Shown: positions 1-7,840 of the stretch, in pieces
How the letters are laid out: each line of letters starts with the position of its first letter
How positions within the stretch are numbered: the first letter of the stretch is position 1
DNA from: Elusimicrobiota bacterium
Lineage (GTDB): Bacteria; Elusimicrobiota; Elusimicrobia; UBA1565; UBA9628
DNA length: 64,000 nucleotides
Reading direction: 5' to 3'
Assembly (NCBI GenBank): GCA_016209035.1
Contig: JACQWX010000066.1
Location: 1 to 64,000 of the forward strand
Program-made: the position numbers and the translations under genes
Notes under the pieces: model-generated
What the model saw: only the letters and a program-made list of their open reading frames with translations
Databases searched by the model: none
What the model was told of the DNA's origin: nothing

Positions 1-1055
1 TGGCCAAGCTCCGGGAGCTCGGCATCAGCCCGGACATCATCGTCTGCCGCAGCGAGAAGCCCCTCTCGAGCGAGATCAAGGCCAAGATCAGCATGTTCTG
101 CAGCGTGCCCAAGGAGTCCGTGGTGGACGCCCCGGACGTCGAGAGCATCTACGAGGTCCCTTTGGTCTTCCATCGCCAGGGCTTGGACGACCAGGTCGTC
201 ATGCTCCTGCGCCTGCGCACCCACTCCAAGGACCTCCAGGAGTGGAGCACGGTGGTCCAGCGCCTCAAGAACCCCAAGCACGAGGTCCAGATCGCGCTCG
301 CTGGCAAGTACACCGACTACAAGGACGCCTACAAGTCCGTGCACGAGGCCCTGGTCCACGGGGGCATCGCCAACGACTGCAGGATCACGGTCCGGTACCT
401 CGACACGGCCGATCCGGGGATCCTCGACGAGCTCAAGGGGGTGCACGGCATCCTGGTGCCCGGCGGGTTCGGCGACCGGGGCATCGAGGGCAAGATCAGG
501 GCGGCTACGCTTGCCCGCGAGGAACGCATCCCCTTCTTCGGGTTGTGCCTGGGCCTGCAGATCGCGGTCATTGAATTTGGCCGCAGCGTGCTCAAGCTCG
601 CGGGCGCCCATTCCACCGAGTTCGATCCCAAGACCCGCTACCCCGTCATCGACCTCCTGCCGGAGCAGAAGGGCGTGTCGGCCAAGGGCGCCACGATGCG
701 CCTCGGCACCTACGAGTGCGCCTTGAAGAAGGGGAGCCTCGCCCACAAGGCGTACGGGGCGCCTTCGGTCTGCGAGCGGCACCGCCACCGCTACGAGGTG
801 AACAACAAGTTCCGCAAGCTCTTCGAGGACGCGGGCCTGCAGGTCACCGGCGCCTACGTCCCCAAGAACCTGGCCGAGATCGTGGAGCTGCGCGACCATC
901 CCTGGTTCCTGGCGGCCCAGTTCCATCCCGAATTCAAGAGCCGTCCGGAGAAGCCGCACCCGCTTTTTTGCGACTTCGTGGCCGCGGCGCTCGCCCGCGC
1001 GCGCGCGGGCGTCAAAGGCTTTGGCCGCGTCCTGCCGGAGGACCATGGCGGGTAG
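1..1055 (+). CDS. pyrG: CTP synthase, C-terminal part (5' end outside window)
   Basis: CTP synthase makes CTP from UTP, ATP and glutamine in the cytoplasm. About 350 residues are present, reading from base 3; the amidoligase N-terminus lies outside the window. The fragment begins inside the synthase domain. A class I glutamine amidotransferase domain follows, with the nucleophile loop GLCLGLQ at about residue 182 of the fragment and the His-Glu pair in FHPEFKSRPEKPHPLF near the end. The last bases overlap the start of kdsA by 11 bp, so the two are probably co-transcribed. The pairing of pyrG with kdsA is common in Gram-negative genomes, where CTP feeds CMP-Kdo synthesis. Identification is secure. 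Confidence 0.97.
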   Translation, partial: AKLRELGISPDIIVCRSEKPLSSEIKAKISMFCSVPKESVVDAPDVESIYEVPLVFHRQGLDDQVVMLLRLRTHSKDLQEWSTVVQRLKNPKHEVQIALAGKYTDYKDAYKSVHEALVHGGIANDCRITVRYLDTADPGILDELKGVHGILVPGGFGDRGIEGKIRAATLAREERIPFFGLCLGLQIAVIEFGRSVLKLAGAHSTEFDPKTRYPVIDLLPEQKGVSAKGATMRLGTYECALKKGSLAHKAYGAPSVCERHRHRYEVNNKFRKLFEDAGLQVTGAYVPKNLAEIVELRDHPWFLAAQFHPEFKSRPEKPHPLFCDFVAAALARARAGVKGFGRVLPEDHGG

Positions 1056-1908
1056 TGCTGCGACCGTCCGGGTCGGGGGCGTCCTGGTGGGCAACGAGGC
1101 CCCATTGGCCTTCATCGCGGGGCTCTGCGTCCTGGAGTCCGAGAGGATGCTCCGCACCGTCGCGCGGGGCTTGAAGGAGGTCTTCGCCCGCGAGGCCGCG
1201 CCTTTCATTTTGAAATGCTCTTTCGACAAGGCGAATCGGACCTCGCTGCGCTCTTTCCGCGGGCCTGGGGCCAGGCTTGGCCTGAGCCTCCTCAAGAAGG
1301 TCGCCTCCGAGTCCGGGGTCCCGGTCCTCACGGACGTGCACGAGCCCTGGCAGGCGGAGCTCGCCGCCGAGTACGTGGACGCCCTCCAGGTGCCGGCCTT
1401 CCTGTGCCGGCAGACGGACCTCCTGGTCGCCTGCGGCCGGACGATGCTCCCCGTCAACGTCAAGAAGGGCCAGTTCCTCTCGCCGCTGGAGATGGCCCGC
1501 GCCGTGGAGAAGATCGAGTCCACGGGGAACGACCGCATCCTGCTGACGGAACGGGGCACGTTCTTCGGCTACGGCGACCTCGTCGTGGACATGCGCTCGC
1601 TGGCCGTCCTGCGGGGCCTGGGTCATCCGGTGGTCTTCGACGCCACCCATTCCGTGCAGTTCCCGGCCTCGCAGGGACCATCCTCGGGCGGCGACCGGCG
1701 CCACATCTGGGGGCTCTCTCGCGCCGCCGTGGCGGCCGGAGTGGCCGCGGTCTTCGTGGAGACGCACCCCCGCCCCGATCGCGCCCTGTCGGACGGGCCC
1801 AACTCCCTGCCGTTGGGCCAGGTGGCGGAGTTCGTGAGGCAGGTGAGGGAGATCGACGGGGTCGTCAAGAAGTTCCTTCACGCGAAGCGTGAAGGGAGGG
1901 CTGCATGA
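1045..1908 (+). CDS. kdsA: 3-deoxy-8-phosphooctulonate (Kdo-8-P) synthase
   Basis: KdsA condenses phosphoenolpyruvate with arabinose-5-phosphate to make Kdo-8-phosphate, a precursor of the LPS inner core. The product is 287 residues, the usual size. Family signatures visible are CSFDKANRTS, the RQTDLL stretch, GDRRHIWGLSRAA and the C-terminal ETHPRPDRALSDGPNS. The ATG at 1045 is chosen because it overlaps the end of pyrG; a TTG at 1021 in the same frame would add eight residues. The stop overlaps the ATG of a 20-codon ORF (ATGA). The absence of kdsB, kdsC and kdsD here means the rest of Kdo synthesis is encoded elsewhere. Confidence 0.96.
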   Translation: MAGSAATVRVGGVLVGNEAPLAFIAGLCVLESERMLRTVARGLKEVFAREAAPFILKCSFDKANRTSLRSFRGPGARLGLSLLKKVASESGVPVLTDVHEPWQAELAAEYVDALQVPAFLCRQTDLLVACGRTMLPVNVKKGQFLSPLEMARAVEKIESTGNDRILLTERGTFFGYGDLVVDMRSLAVLRGLGHPVVFDATHSVQFPASQGPSSGGDRRHIWGLSRAAVAAGVAAVFVETHPRPDRALSDGPNSLPLGQVAEFVRQVREIDGVVKKFLHAKREGRAA

Positions 1909-1967
1909 AACGGCAATCGTCCCCCACGGCTACTTCCCTCCCCGTGGGGGAGGGAAGTGACACATGA
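1905..1967 (+). CDS. 20-residue ORF made largely of a palindromic repeat
   Basis: This small ORF begins in an ATGA overlap with the kdsA stop and ends in an ATGA overlap with the start of the zinc-ribbon gene. Its second half, SLPVGEGSDT, is encoded by the hairpin at 1932-1958. The double overlap could couple translation of kdsA to the next gene. It may equally be only a repeat insertion that happens to be open. No function is assigned and expression is not shown. Confidence 0.3.
   Translation: MKRQSSPTATSLPVGEGSDT
1932..1958. repeat. Palindromic repeat, LPVGE family, copy A
   Basis: A perfect 12-bp inverted repeat with a GTG loop, arms rich in CTCCCC/GGGGAG. Three similar palindromes lie at 33488-33514, 34636-34662 and 60639-60657. 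Read in the open frame, all give an LPVGE-like peptide. This copy lies just upstream of the zinc-ribbon start codon and could also act as an mRNA hairpin near the ribosome-binding region. Confidence 0.7.
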
Positions 1968-2293
1968 AATGCTCAAACTGCGGGCAGGACAACAGGGATT
2001 CCGCCAAGGTCTGCAGGAAGTGCGGCCGCGACCTGGCCACCCCGCCGGCGTGGTTCCCGGATGCGAGATGGCACCTGAGGACCCTGGGCATCATCTACGC
2101 GGTCCTGGTCGTCTTCTACTTCGGGGTCAGCTTCCTCCTGCGCAAGCTCCCGAAGCCCTACCACATACGGGAGATCGCGCCGGAGCTCACCCCTTGGCTC
2201 AAGCGGCCCGGGATACTCAAGCATGTCCCCGAGGAGGGCCTCAAGCCCCCGTCCACGCCCGAGCCCTCTTCCCAGGGGCCTCGGCCAAAGTGA
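1964..2293 (+). CDS. Zinc-ribbon membrane protein, function unknown
   Basis: A 109-residue protein. Residues 1-24 form a zinc ribbon with two CxxC pairs (CSNCGQ and CRKCGR). After about 15 residues comes one hydrophobic segment, around residues 40-60 (TLGIIYAVLVVFYFGVSFLL). A Pro-rich polar tail ends the protein. It is probably anchored in the inner membrane with the zinc ribbon in the cytoplasm. It sits between kdsA and lptC, overlapping lptC by 4 bp (GTGA), so it is likely co-expressed with LPS export genes. No named family is recognised beyond the general zinc-ribbon fold, and a link to LPS export is only suggested by position. Confidence 0.8.
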   Translation: MKCSNCGQDNRDSAKVCRKCGRDLATPPAWFPDARWHLRTLGIIYAVLVVFYFGVSFLLRKLPKPYHIREIAPELTPWLKRPGILKHVPEEGLKPPSTPEPSSQGPRPK

Positions 2294-2814
2294 GGCTTGC
2301 CCCGGCGCTGGCGGGCTTGGCCCTTCTGGCGTGCTCCTGCCTGAGCGCCAAGACGGACGTCCCGGCCCCTCAGCAGAGCCTCGAGGACTTCACGATGACC
2401 CGTTCGAAGGACGGCTCCGAGATCTGGGAGCTCAAGGCGCGCGTCGCCATCCTGCGGGAGGACTCGAAGACCGCCTTCCTCACCGAGCCGAGGCTGGAGG
2501 TCCGGGACAAGGGCCGCCCCATGCTGAGGGCGCGGGGACGCAAGGGCACGGCGCACATCGAGAAGCGCGACGTCCTCCTGTCCGGGGCCGCGAAGCTCGA
2601 CTTCGTCCAGGAGGACTCGGTCCTGGAGACGGAGGAGCTCATGTTCGATCCCCAGGCCAACCAGTTCAAGACCGACAGGGAGGTCATTCTTCGCAGGCCG
2701 GGCGCGGTCGTCCGCGGGACGGGCTGCATAGCCGGCTCGGACCTCTCCGAGGTCCGCATCTTCAATCAACGATCCGTCATCCAGGCCGCGCCCCGGTCCG
2801 GCGACAAGAAATGA
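2290..2814 (+). CDS. lptC: LptC-like LPS export lipoprotein
   Basis: LptC is the membrane-anchored periplasmic link that passes LPS from the LptB2FG transporter to LptA. This 174-residue protein starts at a GTG overlapping the previous stop. It opens with a lipoprotein signal ending in LLAC (Cys about residue 15), whereas E. coli LptC has a plain membrane anchor. The body has the LptC/OstA-type beta pattern: a stretch reading WELKARVAIL, then DKGRPMLRARGRKGTAHIEKRDVLLSG, with later ELMFDPQANQFKTD. It is directly followed by lptA and lptB with ATGA overlaps. The family is well supported by order and fold pattern, less so by motif. Confidence 0.82.
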   Translation: MRLAPALAGLALLACSCLSAKTDVPAPQQSLEDFTMTRSKDGSEIWELKARVAILREDSKTAFLTEPRLEVRDKGRPMLRARGRKGTAHIEKRDVLLSGAAKLDFVQEDSVLETEELMFDPQANQFKTDREVILRRPGAVVRGTGCIAGSDLSEVRIFNQRSVIQAAPRSGDKK

Positions 2815-3521
2815 CCCGGGCCTCCCTGGCTCTTCTCACGGCGTTCATCCTGCGCCCCGCGCCGGAGGCCCAGGCCGCCTCGACCGCGCCGTTGGCCGCG
2901 TCGTTCGTGAGCAGCAAGGAATGGAAGATGCGCCGCTCCCCGGTCAAGGAGGAGGAGTTCACGGGCGAGGTGCGCTACTGGACCTACTCCAGGTTCGTGC
3001 GCGCGGATTGGGCCCTGTACCGGCACGACGACGAGACCTGGGAGGCCCGCGGGAACATCCGCGGGGAGCATACCCTGCCGAGGGGCCGGGGCGTCTTCGA
3101 GGTCTTCGGAGAGAGGGCGGTCTTCGACCAGAAGCGCCGCAAGGGCTCCCTGACCGGGAAGAGGGGGTACGTGGACGTCGTCTTGACCAGCGCCGATGGT
3201 TTCAAGGACTTCGGCCGCGCCGGCCGCCTGGCGTGGGAGCTCGACCGCAGCGCTTCCCTCCTGGACGGGGTCCGTCTCTGGGGGGAGCGCGTGGATGCCT
3301 GGGCCGACCGCGCCGATTATGATTGGGAGAAGGCGGCCTTGACCCTTTCGGGAGGCAGGCCCGTGCTTCACAAGAAATTCGGGGACTGGACCGCGGCCGT
3401 CAAGGCCGACACGGTCACGGCGCTGGACGCGGCCGCGCAGTCCCGCCATCTCAGAGCCCAGGGGCGGGTGCGGGGCTGGATCGAGTTCAGGAAGTACGCG
3501 GGCGCGGACCTCGAGCCATGA
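2811..3521 (+). CDS. lptA: LptA/OstA-like periplasmic LPS transport protein
   Basis: LptA forms the periplasmic bridge for LPS on its way to the outer membrane. The product is 236 residues with a signal peptide (cleavage likely after AQA, about residue 24). The mature part has repeated OstA-type strands, including EFTGEVRYWTYSRF, ARGNIRGEHTLPRG and FEVFGERAVFDQKRRKGSLTG. Position between lptC and lptB, with 4-bp overlaps on both sides, fixes the assignment better than sequence alone. It is somewhat longer than E. coli LptA (about 185 residues). Confidence 0.8.
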   Translation: MTRASLALLTAFILRPAPEAQAASTAPLAASFVSSKEWKMRRSPVKEEEFTGEVRYWTYSRFVRADWALYRHDDETWEARGNIRGEHTLPRGRGVFEVFGERAVFDQKRRKGSLTGKRGYVDVVLTSADGFKDFGRAGRLAWELDRSASLLDGVRLWGERVDAWADRADYDWEKAALTLSGGRPVLHKKFGDWTAAVKADTVTALDAAAQSRHLRAQGRVRGWIEFRKYAGADLEP

Positions 3522-4237
3522 GACTCGCGGCGGTCGACCTGCGCAAGCGCTACGGCGACCGGGAGGTCGTCAAGGGCCTAGGCCTGGAGGTCAGGTCCGG
3601 CGAGATCGCGGGGCTGCTCGGTCCCAACGGCGCCGGCAAGACCACGACCTTCTACAGCCTGGTGGGCTTCATCCGGCCCGAGGGCGGGGCCATCCTGCTC
3701 GACGACGAGGACGTGACCGGCCTGCCGATGTACGCCCGCGCCCGGCGGGGCATGGGGTACCTGGCGCAGGAGCCCACCGTCTTCGCGGGCCTGACCGTGG
3801 AGCAGAACCTGCGGGCCATCCTGGAGCGGACCATCAGGAGCCGGCTCGACCAGATGAGGAAGGTCAAGGAGCTCCTCGAGGAGTTCGGCCTTTGGGAGCT
3901 CAGGAGGCAGAAGGCTTCGAGCCTCTCCGGCGGGGAGAAGAGGCGCCTCGAGGTCGCACGGGCGATGATCCACGCCCCGAAGCTGCTCCTCCTCGACGAG
4001 CCCTTCGTGGGCATCGACCCCATCACGGTCGGCGAGCTCAAGAAGATGATCCTGGCCCTCAAGGCCCAGGGCATCGGCCTGCTCATCACCGACCACAACG
4101 TGCGGGAGACCCTCCCCATCCTGGACCGGGCCTATCTCATCTACGACGGCAGGATCCTCTTCGAGGGGGCTTCCAAGAGCCTCCTGGAGGACCCGAAGGC
4201 CCGCGCCCTCTACCTCGGCGAGGACTTCAAGATATGA
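3518..4237 (+). CDS. lptB: LPS export ABC transporter ATP-binding protein
   Basis: LptB is the ATPase that drives LPS extraction from the inner membrane with LptF and LptG. At 239 residues it has normal length. It shows Walker A GPNGAGKTTT (about residues 34-43), the LptB-type Q-loop region YLAQEPTVFAGLTVEQNL, the signature SLSGGEKRR, Walker B LLLLDEPFVGIDP and the switch His in ITDHNVRETL. The ATG overlaps the lptA stop. lptF and lptG are not in the window. The next gene, a response regulator, overlaps by 4 bp. Confidence 0.96.
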   Translation: MRLAAVDLRKRYGDREVVKGLGLEVRSGEIAGLLGPNGAGKTTTFYSLVGFIRPEGGAILLDDEDVTGLPMYARARRGMGYLAQEPTVFAGLTVEQNLRAILERTIRSRLDQMRKVKELLEEFGLWELRRQKASSLSGGEKRRLEVARAMIHAPKLLLLDEPFVGIDPITVGELKKMILALKAQGIGLLITDHNVRETLPILDRAYLIYDGRILFEGASKSLLEDPKARALYLGEDFKI

Positions 4238-4632
4238 CCGAGCGACCCCTCCATCAGAGCCCCAAGGCCAGGATCGTCGTGGTCGATGACGACCCCATCA
4301 TGCGGGACCTCTTCGGGGCCATCCTGTCCGATGACTTCGAGGTGGCGTTCGCCGGCGACGGGGAGGAGGGCCTCGACCTCATCAAGCGGACCGTCCCGGC
4401 CTTGGCCATCCTCGACGTCAACATGCCCAGGATGCACGGGTTCGAGCTGTGCCGCAGGCTTCGGGCCGAGGAAACCCTCAAGGGGACCAAGATCATGTTC
4501 GTCTCCGCCAAGTCCTACGCGAGCGACATCAACAGCGCCCGGGAGATCGGCGGGGACGAGTACGTCGTCAAGCCCTTCGACGCCAAGGAGATGCTCGAGA
4601 CCGTCAAGAAGGCGCTAGGCTGCGGCGCTTGA
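4234..4632 (+). CDS. Single-domain response regulator
   Basis: A 132-residue CheY-like receiver without an output domain. The acidic pair is at D18-D20 (VVVDDDP), the phosphorylation site is D61 in LAILDVNMP, and the conserved Ser and Lys are in VSAKS and VVKPFD. It overlaps lptB by 4 bp and is probably transcribed with the LPS export genes, but no kinase is adjacent. It probably acts by protein-protein contact, and its partner is unknown. Its 3' end overlaps the convergent metalloprotease gene by 29 bp. Confidence 0.9.
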   Translation: MTERPLHQSPKARIVVVDDDPIMRDLFGAILSDDFEVAFAGDGEEGLDLIKRTVPALAILDVNMPRMHGFELCRRLRAEETLKGTKIMFVSAKSYASDINSAREIGGDEYVVKPFDAKEMLETVKKALGCGA

Positions 4633-6463
4633 GCAGGAGGAAGGCGAGCTTGAGGTGGCGCGGCAGGACCGAGCCTGCCAGCGAGCTCATGATGCTGGCG
4701 GGGTTCTGCAGCTCCACCGAGGCCCGGCGCTCCGGGTCGTAGCCGTTGCGGTACTCGTCGGCCAGGCCCATGGTGTGGCCGAACTCGTGCGCCGGCGTGG
4801 CATAGTGCAGGTCGTGCCCGAGCAGGATCACGTCGGGGGCCGCTAGGGAGAGCCACTTGTCGTTGTCGCGGATGGTGAGCGCCCCTGGCGAGAACGCTGT
4901 TCCGGGCGCGAGCTTGCGGATCGAGACTTCCGTCCTGAAGCCGATGTCCTGTCCCTTGAACTCGAAGCCGCCTTTCCAGTACTCCTCCACCGAAGCCTTG
5001 AAGGCCCGCAGGACCTCGTCGTTCTGGATGTCGGTCTCGAAATCGGCCTTCACGACGTAGCCCCCCGGCTCGGCGACGAGCCGGAGGTTCTTGTTGCTCG
5101 GGAGCCAGACCACATGGCGCGGCCGGCCCGAGACGGCCGCAGGGTTGATGAAGCTGTTGACCAGCGAGTAGGAGGCGATACGTTCCACTCCGGTAAACAG
5201 TATCCCGGCTTTGCCTTTGTAGTCCTCAAGCAGGGAAACCAGTCTTTGGGCCGCGAACTCCTTGATGCGTTGGGAGAAGCGGCCGGGCCGCATGGCGATC
5301 CGATAGCGCGCCAGGTGCTTCTCCACCAGGAACCGCCATTCCTTGATGGTGGCGGCCCAATCCGCGGTCTTGTTGACGAGCGAGACCTCGCCGTCCTGGG
5401 ACTGGCCGCGTTGTTCCTTCGGGAGCGGCGGCTTGATGCGCCAGGGGTGCTCGACCGGCCCCTGGCCGGCTTGCGCCTGGTCGGAGCCCCCCGCGCCTGA
5501 GCCGTCCTGCGCGGGCTTGGGAGCCGGGGCCAGGAGCTGCGAGACCCGGCCGTCAAGCTTCTGGAGGGTGCGCACGGTCTGGAGGTAGTGGGTCACCTCG
5601 AAGAGGGCGGCGCGGTTGGCGAGGAAGCGACGAAGGACCTCCTTGAGGACCTGGCGCTGCTTGGGCTTCAAGGCCGGGTCCACGCTCAGCGTCGCCACGG
5701 TCTGGGCGAACCGGTCGTTCAAGCGCTGGGCCAGGATGCTGCGCTCCGCCGGGGGCAGGCCGCTCTCCGCCACCCGGCGCAGGCAGCCGATCATGGAGTT
5801 GAGCGACAGGGCCAGGGCTTGGCGCTCGTTGCGCAGCCAGGGGAGGACCTCGGCCATGGACTTGGCGTCTCCCGTCACGAAGGCGAGGAATCCGGGCATG
5901 GTCAGGAGCGGGCTGGGGCCTGACACGACCTCTGCCTGCAGCCAGGCGACCTGCCCGCTGTCCAAGCCGGTGGCGGGCCCGGCGGGCGGCAGGTCCTCTT
6001 GGACCGGGACCTTGCTCTCTCCGGTCAGGACTTTCTCGATGTCCTGCCCGGCTCGGCGGCTCTGGTCCGGGGACGCCCGCTCGTCGGAGGCGGTCTTGAG
6101 CGAGCCGGCGATGACTTCGTTGAGCTGGCGTATCTGGAGGCCGACCTCGGAGGCCTGCGCCTTCGGCGCAGGCGCCTCCGGCGCCTGGACCGAAAGTCCA
6201 GGGGTCTCGGCGACCGGGAGCGCGGTCCGGATCTCGGGCAAGGGGAGCGAGATCTCGATGCCGGCGGATGGAAGGCTGATGCCCGGCGCCGCGATGGAGA
6301 GGCGGTCCTGCTGGAAGGAGACGCCTTGGGCCGGCAAGACCTGCACGGCCTGGACCGAGACCGGCACTGCCGGGACCTTCACGGGGGCCGTCCTGACGGT
6401 CTGGGACCAGCCGAGGCTGGACGACAGGACGAGGACGGCCAGGGAGCGGATGAATAGCGCCAT
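4604..6463 (-). CDS. Secreted metzincin-like zinc metalloprotease
   Basis: A 619-residue exported protein. The start at 6463 is chosen because it gives a clean signal peptide (MALFIRSLAVLVLSSSLGWSQ); an upstream in-frame start would add 18 residues. The C-terminus carries a metzincin-type zinc site, HEFGHTMGLADEY at about residue 559, followed by a likely Met-turn in PASIMSS. The third ligand would be Asp, as in snapalysin-type HExxHxxGxxD sites. The first 400 residues are low-complexity and Ala/Pro/Gln-rich at the start, then helical, with no recognised domain. It is probably a periplasmic or secreted protease with unknown substrate. The 3' end overlaps the response regulator gene tail-to-tail. 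Confidence 0.72.
   Translation of the reverse strand: MALFIRSLAVLVLSSSLGWSQTVRTAPVKVPAVPVSVQAVQVLPAQGVSFQQDRLSIAAPGISLPSAGIEISLPLPEIRTALPVAETPGLSVQAPEAPAPKAQASEVGLQIRQLNEVIAGSLKTASDERASPDQSRRAGQDIEKVLTGESKVPVQEDLPPAGPATGLDSGQVAWLQAEVVSGPSPLLTMPGFLAFVTGDAKSMAEVLPWLRNERQALALSLNSMIGCLRRVAESGLPPAERSILAQRLNDRFAQTVATLSVDPALKPKQRQVLKEVLRRFLANRAALFEVTHYLQTVRTLQKLDGRVSQLLAPAPKPAQDGSGAGGSDQAQAGQGPVEHPWRIKPPLPKEQRGQSQDGEVSLVNKTADWAATIKEWRFLVEKHLARYRIAMRPGRFSQRIKEFAAQRLVSLLEDYKGKAGILFTGVERIASYSLVNSFINPAAVSGRPRHVVWLPSNKNLRLVAEPGGYVVKADFETDIQNDEVLRAFKASVEEYWKGGFEFKGQDIGFRTEVSIRKLAPGTAFSPGALTIRDNDKWLSLAAPDVILLGHDLHYATPAHEFGHTMGLADEYRNGYDPERRASVELQNPASIMSSLAGSVLPRHLKLAFLLLKRRSLAPS
6153..6173. repeat. Short palindrome encoding APAPKAQA
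   Basis: Perfect 9-bp arms GCCTGCGCC / GGCGCAGGC with a 3-base loop, inside the protease gene. The same arms recur at 39898-39918 inside the pilP-like gene, where they also encode an Ala-Pro-Gln linker. Confidence 0.55.
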
Positions 6464-6555
6464 CAACCAATTATGGAAGACGCGACGAGCAGATTCCAGG
6501 GTCCTAGGACCCAACAAGAGAAGGAAAAGGGCCTAGACCCAAGGGCCCAATCAAT

Positions 6556-6623
6556 CCCTAAGCCGCCGCGTGACCCCGCATGCCGACCGCGTAAGGCGCG
6601 GTCGGCTGAAGCGCTTGTTAGGC
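6556..6623 (-). other. attC-like (integron cassette) hairpin candidate
   Basis: Reading the minus strand, GCCTAAC (6617-6623) is followed by a perfect 10-bp inverted repeat (6582-6591 with 6597-6606, 5-base loop). A weaker CTTAGGG (6556-6562) comes at the far end. This resembles the R''-L''-L'-R' plan of integron attC sites, and it lies 39 bases after a short gene in a lower-GC patch. The far R' box matches poorly and the spacing is uneven, so this is only a candidate. No integron integrase is present in the window. Confidence 0.35.
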
Positions 6624-6662
6624 AGTGCTCAAGATGTGCGATACCGCAGGGGGGAATCGTTG

Positions 6663-7091
6663 TTATTGCTGCGCCCGCTGTAAGGGGACCCGTTGTGCAA
6701 CCCGCAACGCCACGCTTTTGAGGCTGGAATTGTTCGCGACAATCTCGAAGCAATAATTTCCAAACTTAGTAAACGTCAAATGCTGAAAATTCATGACGGA
6801 CAAGAAGCCCTGCCTCCAGCCAGCGGGCAAGTCCGGGCTTCGTGACCCAACCGAAAGTTCGCCTCCCACCGTTGCAATGCGCTTTCCGTCCTCATCGACG
6901 ATATTGATTTCAAGACTATGCTTGCGCCCCATTTCACTGGGGCTTAGAACGAGACGCAACACAAAAGAAAGTCGCGGATGAATTGCGGGGAGCTTCTCGA
7001 CCCAAATGGTGTCAAAGGCTCCGCCGAGAACGGACATCTTGCCCTGGTTGACCTCGGCGCAGTCTGCTAGAAAGGCAAAATCGATTTCCAT
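6663..7091 (-). CDS. DUF6941-like protein
   Basis: A 142-residue soluble protein with no signal or membrane segment. The opening FAFLADCAEVNQGKMSVLGG, the DTIWVEKLPAIHP stretch and the late ELSVGS and FGNYCFEI strands match my recollection of the DUF6941 family, a beta-rich family of unknown role. The codon mix is more AT-rich than in neighbouring genes, as in the toxin-antitoxin pair upstream. It lies 19 bases after the BrnA-like gene on the same strand and is likely the third gene of that operon. An attC-like hairpin follows it. The family name is from memory and needs a profile search. Confidence 0.6.
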   Translation of the reverse strand: MEIDFAFLADCAEVNQGKMSVLGGAFDTIWVEKLPAIHPRLSFVLRLVLSPSEMGRKHSLEINIVDEDGKRIATVGGELSVGSRSPDLPAGWRQGFLSVMNFQHLTFTKFGNYCFEIVANNSSLKSVALRVAQRVPLQRAQQ

Positions 7092-7110
7092 GGGGATTGT
7101 CCTCTCTTGA

Positions 7111-7521
7111 TTACTTGTCCAAAGGAATCTCAGCGCTCGACTCTCTTAGCGGCAGATGAGCTGCGACTTCGGGTTCCCAAAACTCGCCGGCAGGGGATCC
7201 CGTTGTAGGCGATGGCCCCGCAACCCATGCGTAAATCACATTGAAGGTTGCGGCGCAGGACTTCTGATCGTTGGATAGGCCAGCCGCTATGTAAGTCTTG
7301 ATCAATTGCTGGTAGCTGAGGACGCCCTTCTGTGCGGCCACGAGCTTAAGTTGTTGAATCATCCTTACGGGAAGCCGGATTGCAATCATCTTGTTGGGCG
7401 CTGGCTCGGGGGTGACGGTCACGGCGGCCGCGGCGTCAAAGTCCTCGGCGGCTGCTTTGCCCTTGGAAATTAGTTCGCTGTCGATGTCGTTGGTCCGATC
7501 AATTCGCTCTTCCATAATCAT
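7111..7521 (-). CDS. BrnA/CopG-like antitoxin
   Basis: A 136-residue protein with a ribbon-helix-helix-like core in the middle: NKMIAIRLPVRMIQQLKLVAA then SYQQLIKTYIAAGL, about residues 43-80. The flanks are polar and probably flexible. It overlaps the BrnT-like toxin gene upstream by 4 bp (ATGA), the usual BrnT-BrnA order. Antitoxins of this type bind the toxin and repress their own promoter. The C-terminal 55 residues beyond the core are unusual for the family. Base composition is lower in GC than the surroundings, consistent with acquisition by transfer. Confidence 0.7.
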   Translation of the reverse strand: MIMEERIDRTNDIDSELISKGKAAAEDFDAAAAVTVTPEPAPNKMIAIRLPVRMIQQLKLVAAQKGVLSYQQLIKTYIAAGLSNDQKSCAATFNVIYAWVAGPSPTTGSPAGEFWEPEVAAHLPLRESSAEIPLDK

Positions 7522-7796
7522 ATCTCCCAGGATGTAATCGGGCGAATCATGTCGCCGCCCAGATGTCGAACTATGATCATCAATTTCCGTCCCAAGCAGG
7601 TGAAGCCGACAACAGCAAAGCGATCCGAATACCTCTGGTCGATTGCGGCTTTCTTGTGTGGTATGACTTGGTGTGGACCATCAAAACATTCCTCAACCTC
7701 GACAGGCATGACTCCATGGCGGGCCAGATGCTGTTCGTTTTCATCGTCCCATTCAAAGATGGGTGGATTGTGCCAGGGTGGGATTATGGGGTTCAC
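7518..7796 (-). CDS. brnT: BrnT-like toxin (RelE-fold RNase)
   Basis: BrnT toxins are small RelE-fold ribonucleases. This 92-residue protein has the family opening FEWDDENEQHLARHGV (from about residue 14) with the following VEVEECF helix, a QRYSDRF segment, and the LMIIVRHLG strand. The usual C-terminal Arg/Lys-rich end is replaced by a short RPITSWEI, so it may be slightly truncated. The start is GTG at 7796. A near-perfect promoter lies 16 bases upstream, predicting a leader of under ten bases. BrnA overlaps downstream. Confidence 0.75.
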   Translation of the reverse strand: MNPIIPPWHNPPIFEWDDENEQHLARHGVMPVEVEECFDGPHQVIPHKKAAIDQRYSDRFAVVGFTCLGRKLMIIVRHLGGDMIRPITSWEI

Positions 7797-7811
7797 GTGG
7801 CTTCTATTTAT

Positions 7812-7840
7812 AGTATACGCTGTATATACAATAATGTCAA
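7812..7840 (-). promoter_or_regulatory. Promoter of the brnT-brnA operon
   Basis: On the minus strand TTGACA (7835-7840) is separated by 17 bases from TATACT (7812-7817), close to the sigma-70 consensus. A dyad with the arms AATGTCAATA and TATTGACA-ATT (7833-7842, 7860-7871) overlaps the -35 box and could be the operator for the antitoxin complex. The predicted start site is about nine bases before the GTG. Confidence 0.75.

Noticed and set aside
1021..1044. Upstream TTG start for kdsA
   Set aside because: It would deepen the overlap with pyrG and add residues not typical of KdsA; the ATG at 1045 is better.
2223..2810. Long frame upstream of lptA giving a 432-residue protein
   Set aside because: The first 196 residues are a shadow of lptC in another frame; the OstA-like protein begins at 2811.
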